A stretch of 64,000 bases of DNA. It comes from Steroidobacter gossypii (GTDB taxonomy: Bacteria; Pseudomonadota; Gammaproteobacteria; Steroidobacterales; Steroidobacteraceae). The stretch spans positions 1,178,001 through 1,242,000 of the forward strand of contig NZ_JAEVLS010000001.1 of NCBI RefSeq assembly GCF_016801985.1. The letters run 5' to 3'. Of the stretch, positions 8,774 through 22,036 are shown piece after piece (the first letter of the stretch is position 1; every line of letters starts with the position of its first letter). The notes beneath the pieces are model-generated. The model saw nothing but the letters and a program-made list of their open reading frames with translations. It was not told the origin of the DNA and ran no database searches. Both the position numbers and the translations under genes were made by a program.

Positions 8774-10459
8774 TCAGCTCTTTTCCCGCCTGTCTTCCGC
8801 AGCGACCAGTTTATTGATACGCCATTGCTGCGCGATCGACAGCAATGTATTGGTCAGCCAGTACAGCACCAGGCCCGCCGGGAACCAGGCCATGGTCACG
8901 GCCATGATGATGGGCATGAACATGAAGATCTTGGCCTGCATCGGATCGGCGCTCGGCATGGGCTGCAGCTTGAACTGCGCGAACATCGCCGCGCCCATCA
9001 GAATGGGCAGGATGAAGTACGGATCGCGCGAGGACAGGTCGGTGATCCAGCCGAGGAACGGCGCCTGCCGCATCTCGACGCTCTCCAGCAGCACCCAGTA
9101 GAAGGCGAGGAAGAACGGAATCTGGATCAGGATGGGCAAGCAACCGGCGAGCGGATTGATCTTCTCGCGCTTGTAGATCTCCATCATCTGCCGGCCGAGT
9201 TGTTCGCGATCGTCCTTGTAGCGTTCCTGAATGGCTTTGATGCGCGGACCGAGATTGCGCATCTTGGCCATCGACCGGCCGCTGGCCGCGGTCAGCTTGT
9301 AGAAGGCGAGCTTGATCAGGAATGTGACGATGATGATCGCCCAACCCCAGTTGCCGATCACGTTGTGAACTTTGTCGAGCAGCCAGAACAACGGCTGCGC
9401 GATGACGGTCAGCATGCCGTAGTCGGCCACCAGCGCCAGCTTGGGGCCGGCCTGCTCGAGCTGCTCCTGCAGCTTCGGGCCGACGAACAACGTCTCCTTG
9501 AAAGAGTGCCTGCCGCCGGCTGGCACCACCTCGAGTGGGCCGCGATAGGACAGCACATAGTCATTGTCCGCATCGAGGGTGAGCTGATAGTCGTAGTTCG
9601 CGCCGACGGGAGGCACGGCGGCAGCGACAAAGTGGTGCTGAAGCGCCGCCATCCAGCCGCCAGTGATGCTGGCTTTGAACGCGCGATCTTCCTCGTCCTC
9701 GATATCGAGCTTGCGATAGGCCTTGCCGTCGTAAATGGCCGGCCCGCGATACGCATAGGTTTCGACCTTGAAGTAGGAACGTTCGATGTGTTCGTAGTGA
9801 CGCACGATCTGCACGTACGAAGCCGCTTTGTAGTCGGCGCCCGACGTATTCACCACGTCGTAGGTCAAGTCGATGCGATAGCTGCCGGGCGTGAATCTAT
9901 AAGTCTTCACCACGGTGATGCCCTGATCGTCGGTCCAGGTCAGCGGCACGATCAGTTCTTCTTGACCCGCAGCCAACGTGTATTCGTTCGCGGCGGACTT
10001 ATAAATGGCCTGATGAGTAGGCTCAGCGCGCTGGTCGGCGGCGCGCAGGCCTGAACGAGCGACGTACAGCGGAGAGGTGGGATTGAACAGCCGAACCGCC
10101 AGATCCGGACGATTCTTCTCCACTGGGTACTTCAGCAGATCCGCACGAATCAGCTCGCCACCGCGCGTGCTGATGTCCATCGACAGAACATCTGTCTTCA
10201 CGCGAATGACAGCGGCATTCGCCGCAGTCGCTTCGCTGCTGGTGGCCGGCGTCGAAGCAGGAGCGGCGGGAGCATCGGTGGCAGCCGACGGGAGATCCGG
10301 CAATGTTTCATTCGCCGGCGTGCTGCCATTCGCAGACTGTGTCTGCGTTGCCGCGGATGGAGCTGGCGGCGGAGGCGCATAGTCCTTCTGCCAGGTGACG
10401 AAGTTCAGGTACAGGACCAGCGCAAGCGCGGCCCAGATGAATACGCGTTGGTTATCCAT
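8774..10459 (-). CDS. yidC: Membrane protein insertase YidC
   Basis: 561 residues. An N-terminal membrane anchor (about 5-22) is followed by a Pro/Ala-rich linker, the large periplasmic beta-sandwich domain, and a C-terminal YidC/Oxa1 core of five membrane segments. The conserved cytoplasmic loop (about [20 protein letters not shown]) and the [20 protein letters not shown] segment are clear. The insertase helps Sec-dependent and Sec-independent proteins into the inner membrane. It overlaps the end of yidD by 8 bases and precedes mnmE. Length and domain order match gammaproteobacterial YidC. Confidence 0.97.
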   Translation of the reverse strand: MDNQRVFIWAALALVLYLNFVTWQKDYAPPPPAPSAATQTQSANGSTPANETLPDLPSAATDAPAAPASTPATSSEATAANAAVIRVKTDVLSMDISTRGGELIRADLLKYPVEKNRPDLAVRLFNPTSPLYVARSGLRAADQRAEPTHQAIYKSAANEYTLAAGQEELIVPLTWTDDQGITVVKTYRFTPGSYRIDLTYDVVNTSGADYKAASYVQIVRHYEHIERSYFKVETYAYRGPAIYDGKAYRKLDIEDEEDRAFKASITGGWMAALQHHFVAAAVPPVGANYDYQLTLDADNDYVLSYRGPLEVVPAGGRHSFKETLFVGPKLQEQLEQAGPKLALVADYGMLTVIAQPLFWLLDKVHNVIGNWGWAIIIVTFLIKLAFYKLTAASGRSMAKMRNLGPRIKAIQERYKDDREQLGRQMMEIYKREKINPLAGCLPILIQIPFFLAFYWVLLESVEMRQAPFLGWITDLSSRDPYFILPILMGAAMFAQFKLQPMPSADPMQAKIFMFMPIIMAVTMAWFPAGLVLYWLTNTLLSIAQQWRINKLVAAEDRREKS

Positions 10460-10700
10460 GAGGAACCGGCTTCACAGGGTTGCGACTCGTGTTGTTGATT
10501 TGAGGCACCGGATCGTAGCCGCCTTCATGCCACGGATGACAACGCAGCAAGCGTCGCACCGTGAGCCAGGTCCCGCGCATCGCGCCATGTTCTTGCAATG
10601 CTTGTTCGGCGTAGCAGGAGCAGCTCGGGTAGAAGCGGCAGGTCGGCCCGAGCAAGGGACTGATTAAATAGCGATAGGCGCGAATCGCGGCGGTCAGCAT
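10452..10700 (-). CDS. yidD: Membrane protein insertion efficiency factor YidD
   Basis: 82 residues. The segments [18 protein letters not shown] and [13 protein letters not shown] identify YidD (UPF0161), a small membrane-associated helper of YidC-dependent insertion, with its conserved cysteines. I chose ATG at 10700, which matches the family's N-terminus and sits 2 bases past the rnpA stop (TGA-AG-ATG). ATG at 10721, inside rnpA, is the alternative. The 3' end overlaps yidC by 8 bases, so rnpA-yidD-yidC are packed for coupled translation. Confidence 0.88.
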   Translation of the reverse strand: MLTAAIRAYRYLISPLLGPTCRFYPSCSCYAEQALQEHGAMRGTWLTVRRLLRCHPWHEGGYDPVPQINNTSRNPVKPVPHG

Positions 10701-10702
10701 CT

Positions 10703-11071
10703 TCACTGTGGCGGCGCGCATTGCTTTATGACCGTACGCCAATGCTTTTCCAGGCTGCGCACGATGGTGGCATTGTCCGCATCGCGAGCGCCGGAGCGCG
10801 CATTGACGACGATGTCCACCGCGGGCAGTTCATGCTGATGCTGACGAAACGACTCCCGAATCAGACGCTTGATGCGGTTTCTCCGCACAGCATTCCCGAT
10901 AGTGCGTGCGGCTATCGATAATCCAAGCCTTGGAATCGAGCCGCCACTGTTGCGAGTGAGGATCGCGAAGCAGGCGTCGGTGGAGCGGCGCGAGTCCCGG
11001 TAGACGCGATCGAATTCGGATTTATGCCGGAGACGTTGCGCCGGTTGAAACGGTCGGGCCGGGGCTGGCAA
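10703..11071 (-). CDS. rnpA: Ribonuclease P protein component
   Basis: 122 residues if started at TTG 11071. The family signature [13 protein letters not shown] is present, with the preceding [15 protein letters not shown] segment. RnpA binds the catalytic RNA and aids 5' processing of tRNA precursors. No ATG or GTG is available between the rpmH stop (11115) and the conserved start of the domain, so TTG at 11071 is the likely start. Its upstream bases show no strong Shine-Dalgarno, suggesting coupling with rpmH, which ends 43 bases earlier. The longer frame extending into rpmH is not translated as RnpA. Confidence 0.93.
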   Translation of the reverse strand: MPAPARPFQPAQRLRHKSEFDRVYRDSRRSTDACFAILTRNSGGSIPRLGLSIAARTIGNAVRRNRIKRLIRESFRQHQHELPAVDIVVNARSGARDADNATIVRSLEKHWRTVIKQCAPPQ

Positions 11072-11114
11072 GTCGAGAATCGGACAGCTGCGAGTGCCGC
11101 TGCGAAGCCGACGC

Positions 11115-11249
11115 TCAGACCGTGAGGCGCTTACGACCCTTGGCGCGACGACGAGCAAGCACCTGGCGTCCTGCGCGGGTAGCCATGCGCGCACGGAAAC
11201 CGTGAGTGCGCTGACGGTGAACTTTGCTGGGTTGGTAAGTACGCTTCAT
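11115..11249 (-). CDS. rpmH: 50S ribosomal protein L34
   Basis: 44 residues beginning [18 protein letters not shown] and ending KGRKRLTV, the near-invariant bL34 sequence. It is a cytoplasmic rRNA-binding protein at the exit-tunnel side of the large subunit. It is the first gene of the leftward origin operon, divergent from dnaA with a 269-base gap that holds a DnaA box. The position and length are exactly those of other gammaproteobacteria. Confidence 0.98.
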   Translation of the reverse strand: MKRTYQPSKVHRQRTHGFRARMATRAGRQVLARRRAKGRKRLTV

Positions 11250-11421
11250 GCGGGCATCTCAACGGTGTCTTATACATCGGCTGGCCACTGTGACCTGGCC
11301 GGAAGTCGCGCTAAAACAAGTACATGCTGGCGCGCACAGAGGGGCGGCAAGACTACGCACCACCCCCCGCAGTGTCAAGCTCGGGAGTGCTTTTCCGCGC
11401 ACAAAATTCGCGTTCCGTGCC

Positions 11422-11430
11422 TGTGGATAA
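11422..11430 (-). promoter_or_regulatory. DnaA box upstream of dnaA
   Basis: TGTGGATAA on the plus strand is the exact complement of the consensus TTATCCACA. It lies 88 bases upstream of the dnaA start, in the rpmH-dnaA gap, where DnaA typically represses its own promoter. It could also be part of a bipartite origin with the boxes downstream of dnaA. Confidence 0.7.
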
Positions 11431-11518
11431 CTGGCTGTCCAACGGTATAGACTCGCCGCCTCTCGCGTTGACCTGGCGCAGAACAAATCTTTTTCTTGAC
11501 GATGTAGGGGACGACTCC

Positions 11519-12880
11519 GTGCAGGGTTCGTTGTGGCGCCGCTGTCTCGCGCAATTAGAAGTCGAATTGCCGGAGCAGCAGTTCAATACGTGGATCCGGC
11601 CTTTGCAGGCCGTGGAGGACGGACGCACGTTGCGCCTGCTGGCCCCGAACCGATTCGTGGTGGACTGGGTGAACGAGAATGTCGCCGGTCGCATTTCCGA
11701 GCTGGTTGACGCGGTGGGTGATGCACCCACCCCGGCCGTGGTGTTGGAAGTCGGCTCGCGACCGAGCGCTCCGGCCATGACCATCAATACACATCAGCCG
11801 ATTGGTGCCCGCCCTAGCGCGCCTGCCGCGGCCCCGGTTCGCGATGTTCCTGCTGTGCTCGGCAGTCGGCTCAATCCCGATTTCACCTTTGCCAATTTCG
11901 TCGAGGGCAAGAGCAATCAGCTGGGCCGCGCCGCGGCTTTTCAGGTGGCGGAAAATCCCGGCCGCGCCTACAACCCGCTGTTCATCTATGGCGGCGTGGG
12001 CCTGGGCAAGACTCACCTCATGCACGCCGTCGGCAACATGATCAAAGCTCGCAACGATCGGGCGCGCGTCGCTTACGTGCACTCGGAGCGATTCGTCGGC
12101 GACATGGTGAAGGCGCTCCAGCACAACACCATCAACGACTTCAAAACGGCATACCGCTCGCTCGATGCCCTGCTCATCGACGACATCCAGTTCTTCGCCG
12201 GCAAGGATCGCTCCCAGGAAGAGTTCTTCCACACCTTCAACGCGCTGTTCGAGGGCCAGCAGCAGATCATCCTGACGTGCGACCGCTATCCCAAGGAAGT
12301 CGACGGCCTGGAAGAGCGACTGAAATCGCGCTTCGGCTGGGGCCTGACCGTGGCCATCGAGCCGCCCGAGCTGGAAACCTGCGTGGCGATCTTGATGAGC
12401 AAGGCTGCAGCGACGCGCGTCGAGCTGCCCGACGAAGTCGCGTTCTTCATCGCCAAGCGCATCCGTTCCAATGTCCGCGAGCTCGAAGGAGCCCTGCGTC
12501 GCGTGGTAGCGAACTCGCAGTTCACCGGCCGCGCCATCACCATGGATTTCGCCAAGGAGGCGCTGCGCGACCTGCTCGCTTTGCAGGACCGCCTGGTCAC
12601 CATCGAGAACATTCAGAAGACCGTCGCGGAATACTTCAAAATCCGTGTCGCGGATCTGCTGTCCAAGCGGCGTAGCCGCTCGATCGCTCGTCCTCGGCAA
12701 GTCGCGATGGCGCTGGCGAAGGAGCTGACCAGTCATAGCTTGCCGGAGATCGGCGATGCTTTTGGCGGTCGCGACCACACGACCGTGCTGCACGCCTGCC
12801 GCGTGATCAAGGAGTTGCGCGAGTCCAATACACGCACCAGCGAGGACTACTCAAACCTGTTGAGAACCCTGGCTGGATGA
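11519..12880 (+). CDS. dnaA: Chromosomal replication initiator DnaA
   Basis: 453 residues from GTG at 11519, preceded by AGGGGACG. Domain I (about 1-75, [22 protein letters not shown]) and a Pro/Ala-rich linker lead to the AAA+ domain, with Walker [10 protein letters not shown] (158-166) and Walker [10 protein letters not shown] (218-226). The C-terminal DNA-binding domain ends with [15 protein letters not shown], the DnaA-box recognition signature. An in-frame ATG exists about 200 bases upstream, but that extension is unlike DnaA. It is followed by the probable oriC and dnaN. Confidence 0.97.
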   Translation: MQGSLWRRCLAQLEVELPEQQFNTWIRPLQAVEDGRTLRLLAPNRFVVDWVNENVAGRISELVDAVGDAPTPAVVLEVGSRPSAPAMTINTHQPIGARPSAPAAAPVRDVPAVLGSRLNPDFTFANFVEGKSNQLGRAAAFQVAENPGRAYNPLFIYGGVGLGKTHLMHAVGNMIKARNDRARVAYVHSERFVGDMVKALQHNTINDFKTAYRSLDALLIDDIQFFAGKDRSQEEFFHTFNALFEGQQQIILTCDRYPKEVDGLEERLKSRFGWGLTVAIEPPELETCVAILMSKAAATRVELPDEVAFFIAKRIRSNVRELEGALRRVVANSQFTGRAITMDFAKEALRDLLALQDRLVTIENIQKTVAEYFKIRVADLLSKRRSRSIARPRQVAMALAKELTSHSLPEIGDAFGGRDHTTVLHACRVIKELRESNTRTSEDYSNLLRTLAG

Positions 12881-13099
12881 CTGTGGATAAATTGTGGTTT
12901 GTGCGTGGAGCTTATTTATCCACAACAACTGCACAGCGCGGCCACAGGCTGTGGCAAAGTTAGCAGATAGGTTGTGATTGGCGTAAGCTGCTGATGGAAC
13001 GTGGAAATATCGGGTTATTCACAGGCGGCGCGGGCCTTCATAATCATCATAAATTCTTTAAATACTTAATCTCTAATTAAGAATCTCAAGGTGACCACG
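12881..13099 (+). other. Probable chromosomal origin oriC (dnaA-dnaN gap)
   Basis: The 219-base gap holds two perfect DnaA boxes, TGTGGATAA at 12882-12890 (reverse) and TTATCCACA at 12916-12924, and a one-mismatch box TTATTCACA at 13015-13023. A 15-base palindrome of GCCACAG arms lies at 12941-12955. The last part, 13041-13080, is a 40-base stretch of nearly pure A+T in an otherwise G+C-rich region and is a good unwinding-element candidate. Origins in Pseudomonas relatives lie in this gap or upstream of dnaA. Functional proof is lacking. Confidence 0.75.
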
Positions 13100-14197
13100 A
13101 TGAAGTTCAGTGCTGAGCGGGAAAGCATCCTCGCGCCACTGCAAGCGGTAATCGGCGTTGTGGAACGCCGCCAGACCATGCCGATCCTGGCGAACGTGCT
13201 GATCGCGGGTCGCGGCGAGCAACTGTCCATTACGGCCACCGACCTGGAAGTGGAGCTCGTGGCCAAGGCGAATGTAAGCTTGCAGACGCCGGGTGAAATC
13301 ACCCTGCCGGGTCGCAAGCTGCTGGACATCATCAAGGCCCTGCCCGACAAGGCTCAGGTCACCGTTTCGGTCGAGGGTGAACGCGCCACGGTCCGCTCCG
13401 GCAAAAGCCGCTTCACTCTGGCAACCTTGCCGGCCAGCGATTTTCCCACTGTGGAAGACATCCGCGCCCAGAAGGCGCTGCTGATCTCGCAATCGGCACT
13501 GCGCCGGCTGCTCGACAAGACCCATTTTTCCATGGCCCAGCAGGACGTGCGCTACTACCTGAACGGCATGTTGCTGGAAGCTGATGGGAAAACGCTGCGA
13601 ACGGTCGCGACTGATGGCCATCGGCTCTCATATTGCGAGACCACGCTCGAGCACGAGGCGGGCGCCACTCAGCAGGTCATCGTGCCGCGTAAAGGCGTGC
13701 TCGAGCTGCAGCGCCTGCTGGCCGGGGAAGGCAACGTCGAGCTGGCGATTGGAACCAATCACGTTCGCGCCCAGATCGGCGATATTCGTTTCACTTCCAA
13801 GCTTATTGACGGTCGTTTCCCGGAATATGGTCGCGTGATTCCGAGCAATCCGACCAAAAAGATCGCTGCGAATCGCGACGTGCTCCGCTCGGCGCTGCAG
13901 CGCGCGGCCATCTTGTCGAACGAAAAGTACCGCGGGATTCGTCTCGCCGTTCGTCCGGGTGTGCTGGTCCTGCAATCGCATAACCCGGAGCAGGAAGAGG
14001 CCGAGGAAGAGTTGGAGATCAACTATTCCGGTGAGGAGCTGGAGATCGGCTTCAACGTGAACTATCTGCTCGACGCCCTCGCGGCCGTCGACGGTGGCGA
14101 AGTGGAGTTGGGCCTCACGGATGCGAACAACAGCTGTCTGCTGAGCTCCGGCGGCACCCCCCAGGCCAAATACGTCGTCATGCCGATGAGGCTGTGA
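13100..14197 (+). CDS. dnaN: DNA polymerase III beta sliding clamp
   Basis: 365 residues beginning MKFSAERESILAPLQ and ending YVVMPMRL, the typical C-terminus of the beta clamp. The three repeated clamp domains are present at about 1-120, 125-245 and 246-365. The ring-shaped dimer tethers polymerase III to DNA and also binds many repair proteins. ATG at 13100 fits the family; a GTG three codons earlier is less likely. It follows the probable origin and is 13 bases ahead of recF. Confidence 0.98.
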   Translation: MKFSAERESILAPLQAVIGVVERRQTMPILANVLIAGRGEQLSITATDLEVELVAKANVSLQTPGEITLPGRKLLDIIKALPDKAQVTVSVEGERATVRSGKSRFTLATLPASDFPTVEDIRAQKALLISQSALRRLLDKTHFSMAQQDVRYYLNGMLLEADGKTLRTVATDGHRLSYCETTLEHEAGATQQVIVPRKGVLELQRLLAGEGNVELAIGTNHVRAQIGDIRFTSKLIDGRFPEYGRVIPSNPTKKIAANRDVLRSALQRAAILSNEKYRGIRLAVRPGVLVLQSHNPEQEEAEEELEINYSGEELEIGFNVNYLLDALAAVDGGEVELGLTDANNSCLLSSGGTPQAKYVVMPMRL

Positions 14198-14210
14198 CGA
14201 TGACGGACGA

Positions 14211-17724
<3,514 letters not shown>

Positions 17725-17731
17725 TCTTATC

Positions 17732-17776
17732 TAACGATACGCGGCGGGATTCCTGCATCCCGCCGCTACATCGTTA
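17732..17776. terminator. Nested hairpin between gyrB and plsC
   Basis: Outer arms TAACGAT (17732-17738) and ATCGTTA (17770-17776) enclose a second perfect stem GCGGCGGGAT/ATCCCGCCGC (17741-17750, 17757-17766) with a six-base loop. It lies 8 bases past the gyrB stop and just before the plsC stop on the other strand, so it probably terminates both. AATAAAAAT follows on the plus strand instead of a clean T-run. Confidence 0.75.
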
Positions 17777-17783
17777 ATAAAAA

Positions 17784-18548
17784 TCAATGATTCGCTGGGC
17801 GGAGCGGCGCTCCGGAGGGCTCCGTCACGCCATTACCGTTGGTCGGCGTGATCGTGGCGAGCTTCTTTTCGATCCACGCGCGCACTTCTTCATTCAATTC
17901 CCGCGGATCTCGGCCGGCGGCGTCGATTGGCGGGCCGATGATCACGCGGATGTTTCCAGGCTTTTTCACCCAGCCTCGGCGGGGCCAGAAGTAGCCGGCG
18001 TTGTGAGCGACGGGAACGACCTTGCAGCCCGCCTTGGATGCGAGCAGCGCGCCGCTCACCCCGTACTTGCGAGTCTCACCCACGGCGACTCGCGTTCCTT
18101 CAGGGAAGATCAGAACCCACAGCCCTTCCTGCAAACGCTGTCTGCCCTGCTCGACCACTTGTGTGACGGCGGTGGCGCCGGCCTTGCGATTGATGGCGAT
18201 GGGCTTGAGACATTTCACCGCCCAACCCACCAGCGGGATCCACATCAGCTCGCGTTTGAGCACCCAGGCCTGCGGCGGGAAGACGGCAGCCTGCGCGATG
18301 GTTTCCCACGCCGAAGAATGTTTCCACATCGACACATGGGCGCCGGGCGGAATGTTTTCTGCACCTTCTACCGTATAGGTGAGGCTACAAAGCTTCGCCA
18401 GCAACCACATGTACACGCGGCCCCAGCTCCGCGCGATGGCGTACAGTTTCAGGCTGGGCAACCAGCCGAACAGCAGCACCACCACCGCGTACAGCAGAGT
18501 CCCGGCAAACAGCGCGGTGGTGAACAGAATGGACCTCAGCAGCTGCAT
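17784..18548 (-). CDS. 1-acyl-sn-glycerol-3-phosphate acyltransferase (PlsC family)
   Basis: 254 residues. An N-terminal hydrophobic region (about 5-45) anchors it to the inner membrane. Acyltransferase block I reads KHSSAWET, i.e. HX4E in place of the common HX4D, a variant seen in the branch of this family next to glyS. Block III is FPEGTR. The reaction is acylation of lysophosphatidic acid in phospholipid synthesis. In Pseudomonas, gmhB lies between this gene and glyS; here only a 128-base gap is present. Confidence 0.88.
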   Translation of the reverse strand: MQLLRSILFTTALFAGTLLYAVVVLLFGWLPSLKLYAIARSWGRVYMWLLAKLCSLTYTVEGAENIPPGAHVSMWKHSSAWETIAQAAVFPPQAWVLKRELMWIPLVGWAVKCLKPIAINRKAGATAVTQVVEQGRQRLQEGLWVLIFPEGTRVAVGETRKYGVSGALLASKAGCKVVPVAHNAGYFWPRRGWVKKPGNIRVIIGPPIDAAGRDPRELNEEVRAWIEKKLATITPTNGNGVTEPSGAPLRPANH

Positions 18549-18676
18549 CGTGTCCTCGTCTCAAGCGGTGCGCTTCAAGCGCCTCATTTCAAGCAGCTCA
18601 TCTCACCAGCCATCCCTGGAGTCTCGACCAGCCAGCACATCCGTGTGCAGTCGTTCGCGCAGAAAGATATCCGCGC

Positions 18677-20758
18677 TCACCCAGGCAGTCGCGACAGATC
18701 CGCCACCTGCAGGAACAAGCCGCGCAGGCGCACCAGCAAACCCAATCGATTGACGCGGACGTCCGGATCGTCGGCCATGACCATCACGGAATCGAAAAAG
18801 CGATCCACATCGTCCTTCAAGGTCGCAAGCTGAGTTAGCGCGCCAGTGTACTCACGCCGTGAGAACAGCGGATTGACGGCGCGCTCCATGGAAACCACGT
18901 GATCGAACAGCTGGCGTTCCGCCGGCTCCTGCAGCCGGGCTGTTTCCACCGCACCGGACAGATCGCCGGTGGCCTTGCGCAGGATGTTCGCGATGCGTTT
19001 GTTCGCAGCGGCCAGGCTGGCAGCTTCAGGCAGCGCCAGAAAACCTTCCAAGGCCTGCAGCCGCACGTCGATGTCGATGGGTGAATGCGGCTTGCTGGCC
19101 AGCACCGCGTCGAACATTTCAGTGGTCACGGCGCGGCCGGCCGATTCTTCAAGATAAGAAGAGCGCAGCCGCTCCATCAAATAGCCCCAGATGTCCTCGC
19201 CGACCGTCTCGGCAGCCGCCACCGGCTGCAACGAAACGGCGCCATCGACCAGGCGACGCAGGTCCAGATCGAGCTTGTGCTCGACGATGGTGCGCAGAAC
19301 GCCCAGCGCCGCTCGACGCAAACCATATGGATCCTTGGTGCCCGACGGCTTCTGGCCGATGCTGAAGATGCCCGCGATGGTGTCGAGCTTGTCGGCAATG
19401 GACAGCGCGATACCGGTCTTGGTGGCGGGCAATTTGTCGCCTGCGAACCGGGGCCAGTATTGTTCCTCCAGCGCCATGGCGACTTCCGCATGCTCGCCAT
19501 CGTGTTGCGCGTAGTACTTGCCCATCAAGCCTTGCAGCTCGGGGAATTCGCCGACCATGGCCGACAGCAAGTCACATTTGCTGAGCCGGGCCGCGCGAGC
19601 CGCAAGCTCGGCATCGCCGCCGATGATTTCAGCGATACGTTGCGCGAGGGTGGCCACGCGATTACTTTTGTCCGCAAGCGAACCCAGCTTGGCCTGGAAC
19701 GTCACGGACTTGAGCGCGGCGAAGCGCACGTCGAGCCGTTCCTTTCGATCTGTGTCCCAGAAGAACGCTGCGTCGGCCAGGCGCGGCCGCACGACTCGCT
19801 CATTGCCATCACGCACCCGATCCGGGTCGCGGCTCGCGATGTTGGCGACGGTGATGAAATAGTTCATCAGCTTGCCGTCGGCCGAGCGCACCGGAAAATA
19901 ACGCTGATTGTCCTGCATGGTGGCGATCGGCACCTCCTGCGGCAGCCGCAGGAACTGTTCGTCGAAGCGTCCCGACAGGGCCACCGGCCATTCCACCAGC
20001 GCCGTGACTTCATCGAGCAACCAATCCTCGATGACGGCCTGACCCTTGAGCGATTCAGCGATCGCGTTCACTTCCGCACGGATGCGGTCGCGACGAGTGG
20101 CCACGTCGGCGACGACGTGCCCCTTCTCGAGCAGCACCTGCGCGTACTTGGCCGGACTGGCAATCGCCAGAGACTTGGGTCCGTGGAAGCGATGACCTTG
20201 TGTTTGTTTGCCGGCGCGGATGCCGAGAATATCCGCCTCGACGACGTTCGAGCCAAACAGCATCACCACCCAATGAACGGGCCGGACGAACTCCTGCGTA
20301 CCCGCGCCCCAGCGCATGCGTCGCGCGATTGGTAGGGAGTCGAGCGCGCCATTTACGATGTTCGGCAGCAGCGCAGTCGTCGCCTCTCCCTGCCTGGAGC
20401 CTTCGAACTGCAGCACCTTGCCCTTGGGACCATCGACCTGCACGAGCTGATCGACCGTCACGCCGCACGACGCCGCAAATCCAAGCGCCGCCTTGGTGGG
20501 CTGACCGTCGGGACCAAACGCGTTGGCCACGGCCGGACCCTGACGTTTGATCTGTTGATCAGGCTGCTGATCCGCCACACCCGCCACATAGACAGCGAGA
20601 CGCCGCGGCGTGGCAAACCATTTCACTTCGCCATGTTGGACCGAGGCTGCGGCCAAGCCCTTCGTGACGCCGTCCGCGAAGGCCTGCGCGAGAGTGAACA
20701 AAGATTTCGGCGGCAGCTCTTCAGTGCCGATCTCGACCAGAAAGTCACGTTTGCTCAT
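18677..20758 (-). CDS. glyS: Glycyl-tRNA synthetase beta subunit
   Basis: 693 residues, full length. The start MSKRDFLVEIGTEELPPK is the family signature, and the C-terminal half holds the HD-like and anticodon-binding regions typical of GlyS. With GlyQ it forms the alpha2beta2 enzyme charging tRNA-Gly in the cytoplasm. ATG at 20758 is 4 bases after the glyQ stop, so the subunits are co-translated. The gene order glyQ-glyS next to the gyrB block agrees with Pseudomonas. Confidence 0.98.
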   Translation of the reverse strand: MSKRDFLVEIGTEELPPKSLFTLAQAFADGVTKGLAAASVQHGEVKWFATPRRLAVYVAGVADQQPDQQIKRQGPAVANAFGPDGQPTKAALGFAASCGVTVDQLVQVDGPKGKVLQFEGSRQGEATTALLPNIVNGALDSLPIARRMRWGAGTQEFVRPVHWVVMLFGSNVVEADILGIRAGKQTQGHRFHGPKSLAIASPAKYAQVLLEKGHVVADVATRRDRIRAEVNAIAESLKGQAVIEDWLLDEVTALVEWPVALSGRFDEQFLRLPQEVPIATMQDNQRYFPVRSADGKLMNYFITVANIASRDPDRVRDGNERVVRPRLADAAFFWDTDRKERLDVRFAALKSVTFQAKLGSLADKSNRVATLAQRIAEIIGGDAELAARAARLSKCDLLSAMVGEFPELQGLMGKYYAQHDGEHAEVAMALEEQYWPRFAGDKLPATKTGIALSIADKLDTIAGIFSIGQKPSGTKDPYGLRRAALGVLRTIVEHKLDLDLRRLVDGAVSLQPVAAAETVGEDIWGYLMERLRSSYLEESAGRAVTTEMFDAVLASKPHSPIDIDVRLQALEGFLALPEAASLAAANKRIANILRKATGDLSGAVETARLQEPAERQLFDHVVSMERAVNPLFSRREYTGALTQLATLKDDVDRFFDSVMVMADDPDVRVNRLGLLVRLRGLFLQVADLSRLPG

Positions 20759-20762
20759 GAGC

Positions 20763-21704
20763 TCAAACTTCCGCGGCGGCGCGTTCAGCGGGGACCTTGT
20801 TCATCATCGGAAAGCCCAGTGCCTCGCGCGTCTTGTAATAGGTCTCGGCAACTTCCTTGGCCAGCGCCCGCACACGCAGGATGAAGCGCTGCCGTTCAGT
20901 CACCGAGATGGCCTTGCGAGCATCCAGCAGATTGAAGGTATGCGAGGTCTTGAGCATCTGCTCGTACGCCGGCAACGCCAGTCCGCTCTCCAGCAGCTTT
21001 TTGCAAGCCGCTTCGTGGTCGTCGAAGTGCCGGAACAACAGTGCGGTGTCGGCCAGCTCGAAGTTATATTTCGACTGCTCCACTTCGTTCTGGTGATAAA
21101 CGTCGCCGTAGGTCACGCGACCCAGCGGCCCGTCGGCCCACAGCAGGTCGTACACGCTCTGCACACCCTGCAGATACATCGCGAGGCGCTCCAGGCCATA
21201 GGTGATTTCGCCCATCACCGGTTTGCAGTCCAGTCCGCCCACCTGCTGGAAGTAAGTGAACTGCGTGACCTCCATGCCGTTCAGCCAGATTTCCCAGCCC
21301 AGGCCCCAGGCGCCGAGGGTCGGCGATTCCCAGTTGTCCTCGACCAGCCGGATGTCATGGGTGAGCGGATCGAAGCCCAGCGCCGCCAGCGAGCCGAGAT
21401 ACAGCTCGACGATGTTGGGCGGCGACGGCTTCAGCACCACTTGGAATTGATAGTAGTGCTGGAGCCGGAAGGGATTTTCGCCATAGCGGCCGTCAGTGGG
21501 TCGGCGCGACGGCTGCACATAAGCTGCACTCCAAGGCTCCGGGCCAACGGCTCGCAGCAGCGTGCCGGTATGGAAGGTACCCGCACCCATTTCCATGTCG
21601 TACGGCTGCAGGATCACGCAACCCTGCTGCGACCAGTACGACTGAAGGGCGAAGATCAGGTCTTGAAAGGTCCGCGGAGGGACGACGGCTTTCGGTGCGG
21701 CCAT
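20763..21704 (-). CDS. glyQ: Glycyl-tRNA synthetase alpha subunit
   Basis: 313 residues. The class II core is obvious: [32 protein letters not shown] (catalytic pocket), and [19 protein letters not shown]-like motif 2 region (here [11 protein letters not shown]). ATG at 21704 gives [13 protein letters not shown]. An open frame continues upstream without homology. It carries the aminoacylation site for glycine. The gene is divergent from glnA across a 332-base control region. Confidence 0.98.
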   Translation of the reverse strand: MAAPKAVVPPRTFQDLIFALQSYWSQQGCVILQPYDMEMGAGTFHTGTLLRAVGPEPWSAAYVQPSRRPTDGRYGENPFRLQHYYQFQVVLKPSPPNIVELYLGSLAALGFDPLTHDIRLVEDNWESPTLGAWGLGWEIWLNGMEVTQFTYFQQVGGLDCKPVMGEITYGLERLAMYLQGVQSVYDLLWADGPLGRVTYGDVYHQNEVEQSKYNFELADTALLFRHFDDHEAACKKLLESGLALPAYEQMLKTSHTFNLLDARKAISVTERQRFILRVRALAKEVAETYYKTREALGFPMMNKVPAERAAAEV

Positions 21705-21810
21705 CTCGAGTCCGGTTGGTTGGTGGGCGGGCGAAAAGCGCGCGAGTATACCGTGCGGCCTCGGTTCAGGACGGTTTGCCACAGTTTGGGGCCTTGCCGC
21801 CGCGGCTCGT

Positions 21811-21832
21811 GCACACGTATGGTGCGTGCACC
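21811..21832 (+). promoter_or_regulatory. NtrC-binding-like sites upstream of glnA
   Basis: GCACAC-GTA-TGGTGC (21811-21825) matches the NtrC pattern GCACCA-N3-TGGTGC except for two inner bases. It overlaps a palindrome GGTGC-GT-GCACC (21821-21832). The sites lie about 100 bases upstream of the sigma-54 promoter, the usual distance for NtrC, which is encoded a few kb downstream. Confidence 0.6.
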
Positions 21833-21920
21833 GCCGCACGTGCTCCAATTTGGGGCGGCGATTTGTAAGCTTTTCGCTCGAGCCCGGCCAGAATCCAGCG
21901 TTTGCGCCATGACGGTGCGC

Positions 21921-21935
21921 TGGCATGCTTCCTGC
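21921..21935 (+). promoter_or_regulatory. Sigma-54 promoter of glnA
   Basis: TGGCATGCTTCCTGC has the essential GG (21922-21923) and GC (21934-21935) separated by exactly 10 bases, close to the TGGCACG-N4-TTGC consensus. Transcription would begin near 21947, about 90 bases ahead of glnA. Confidence 0.75.
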
Positions 21936-22036
21936 AATTTTCGACTTTGCAATTTCACCCCTTGAACAACTTCCTGGCGTCGTAGCGGCGAGCGGCCCGG
22001 GACCTACCAATCTCGCTGTCTACCGGAGGAGAACTC

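Larger units (their letters stand above)
21705..22036. other. Divergent glyQ-glnA control region
   Basis: The 332 bases between the two starts contain no credible gene. They hold an NtrC-like site, a GGTGC/GCACC palindrome and a sigma-54 promoter directed at glnA (listed separately). No clear sigma-70 promoter for glyQ was identified. Confidence 0.7.
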
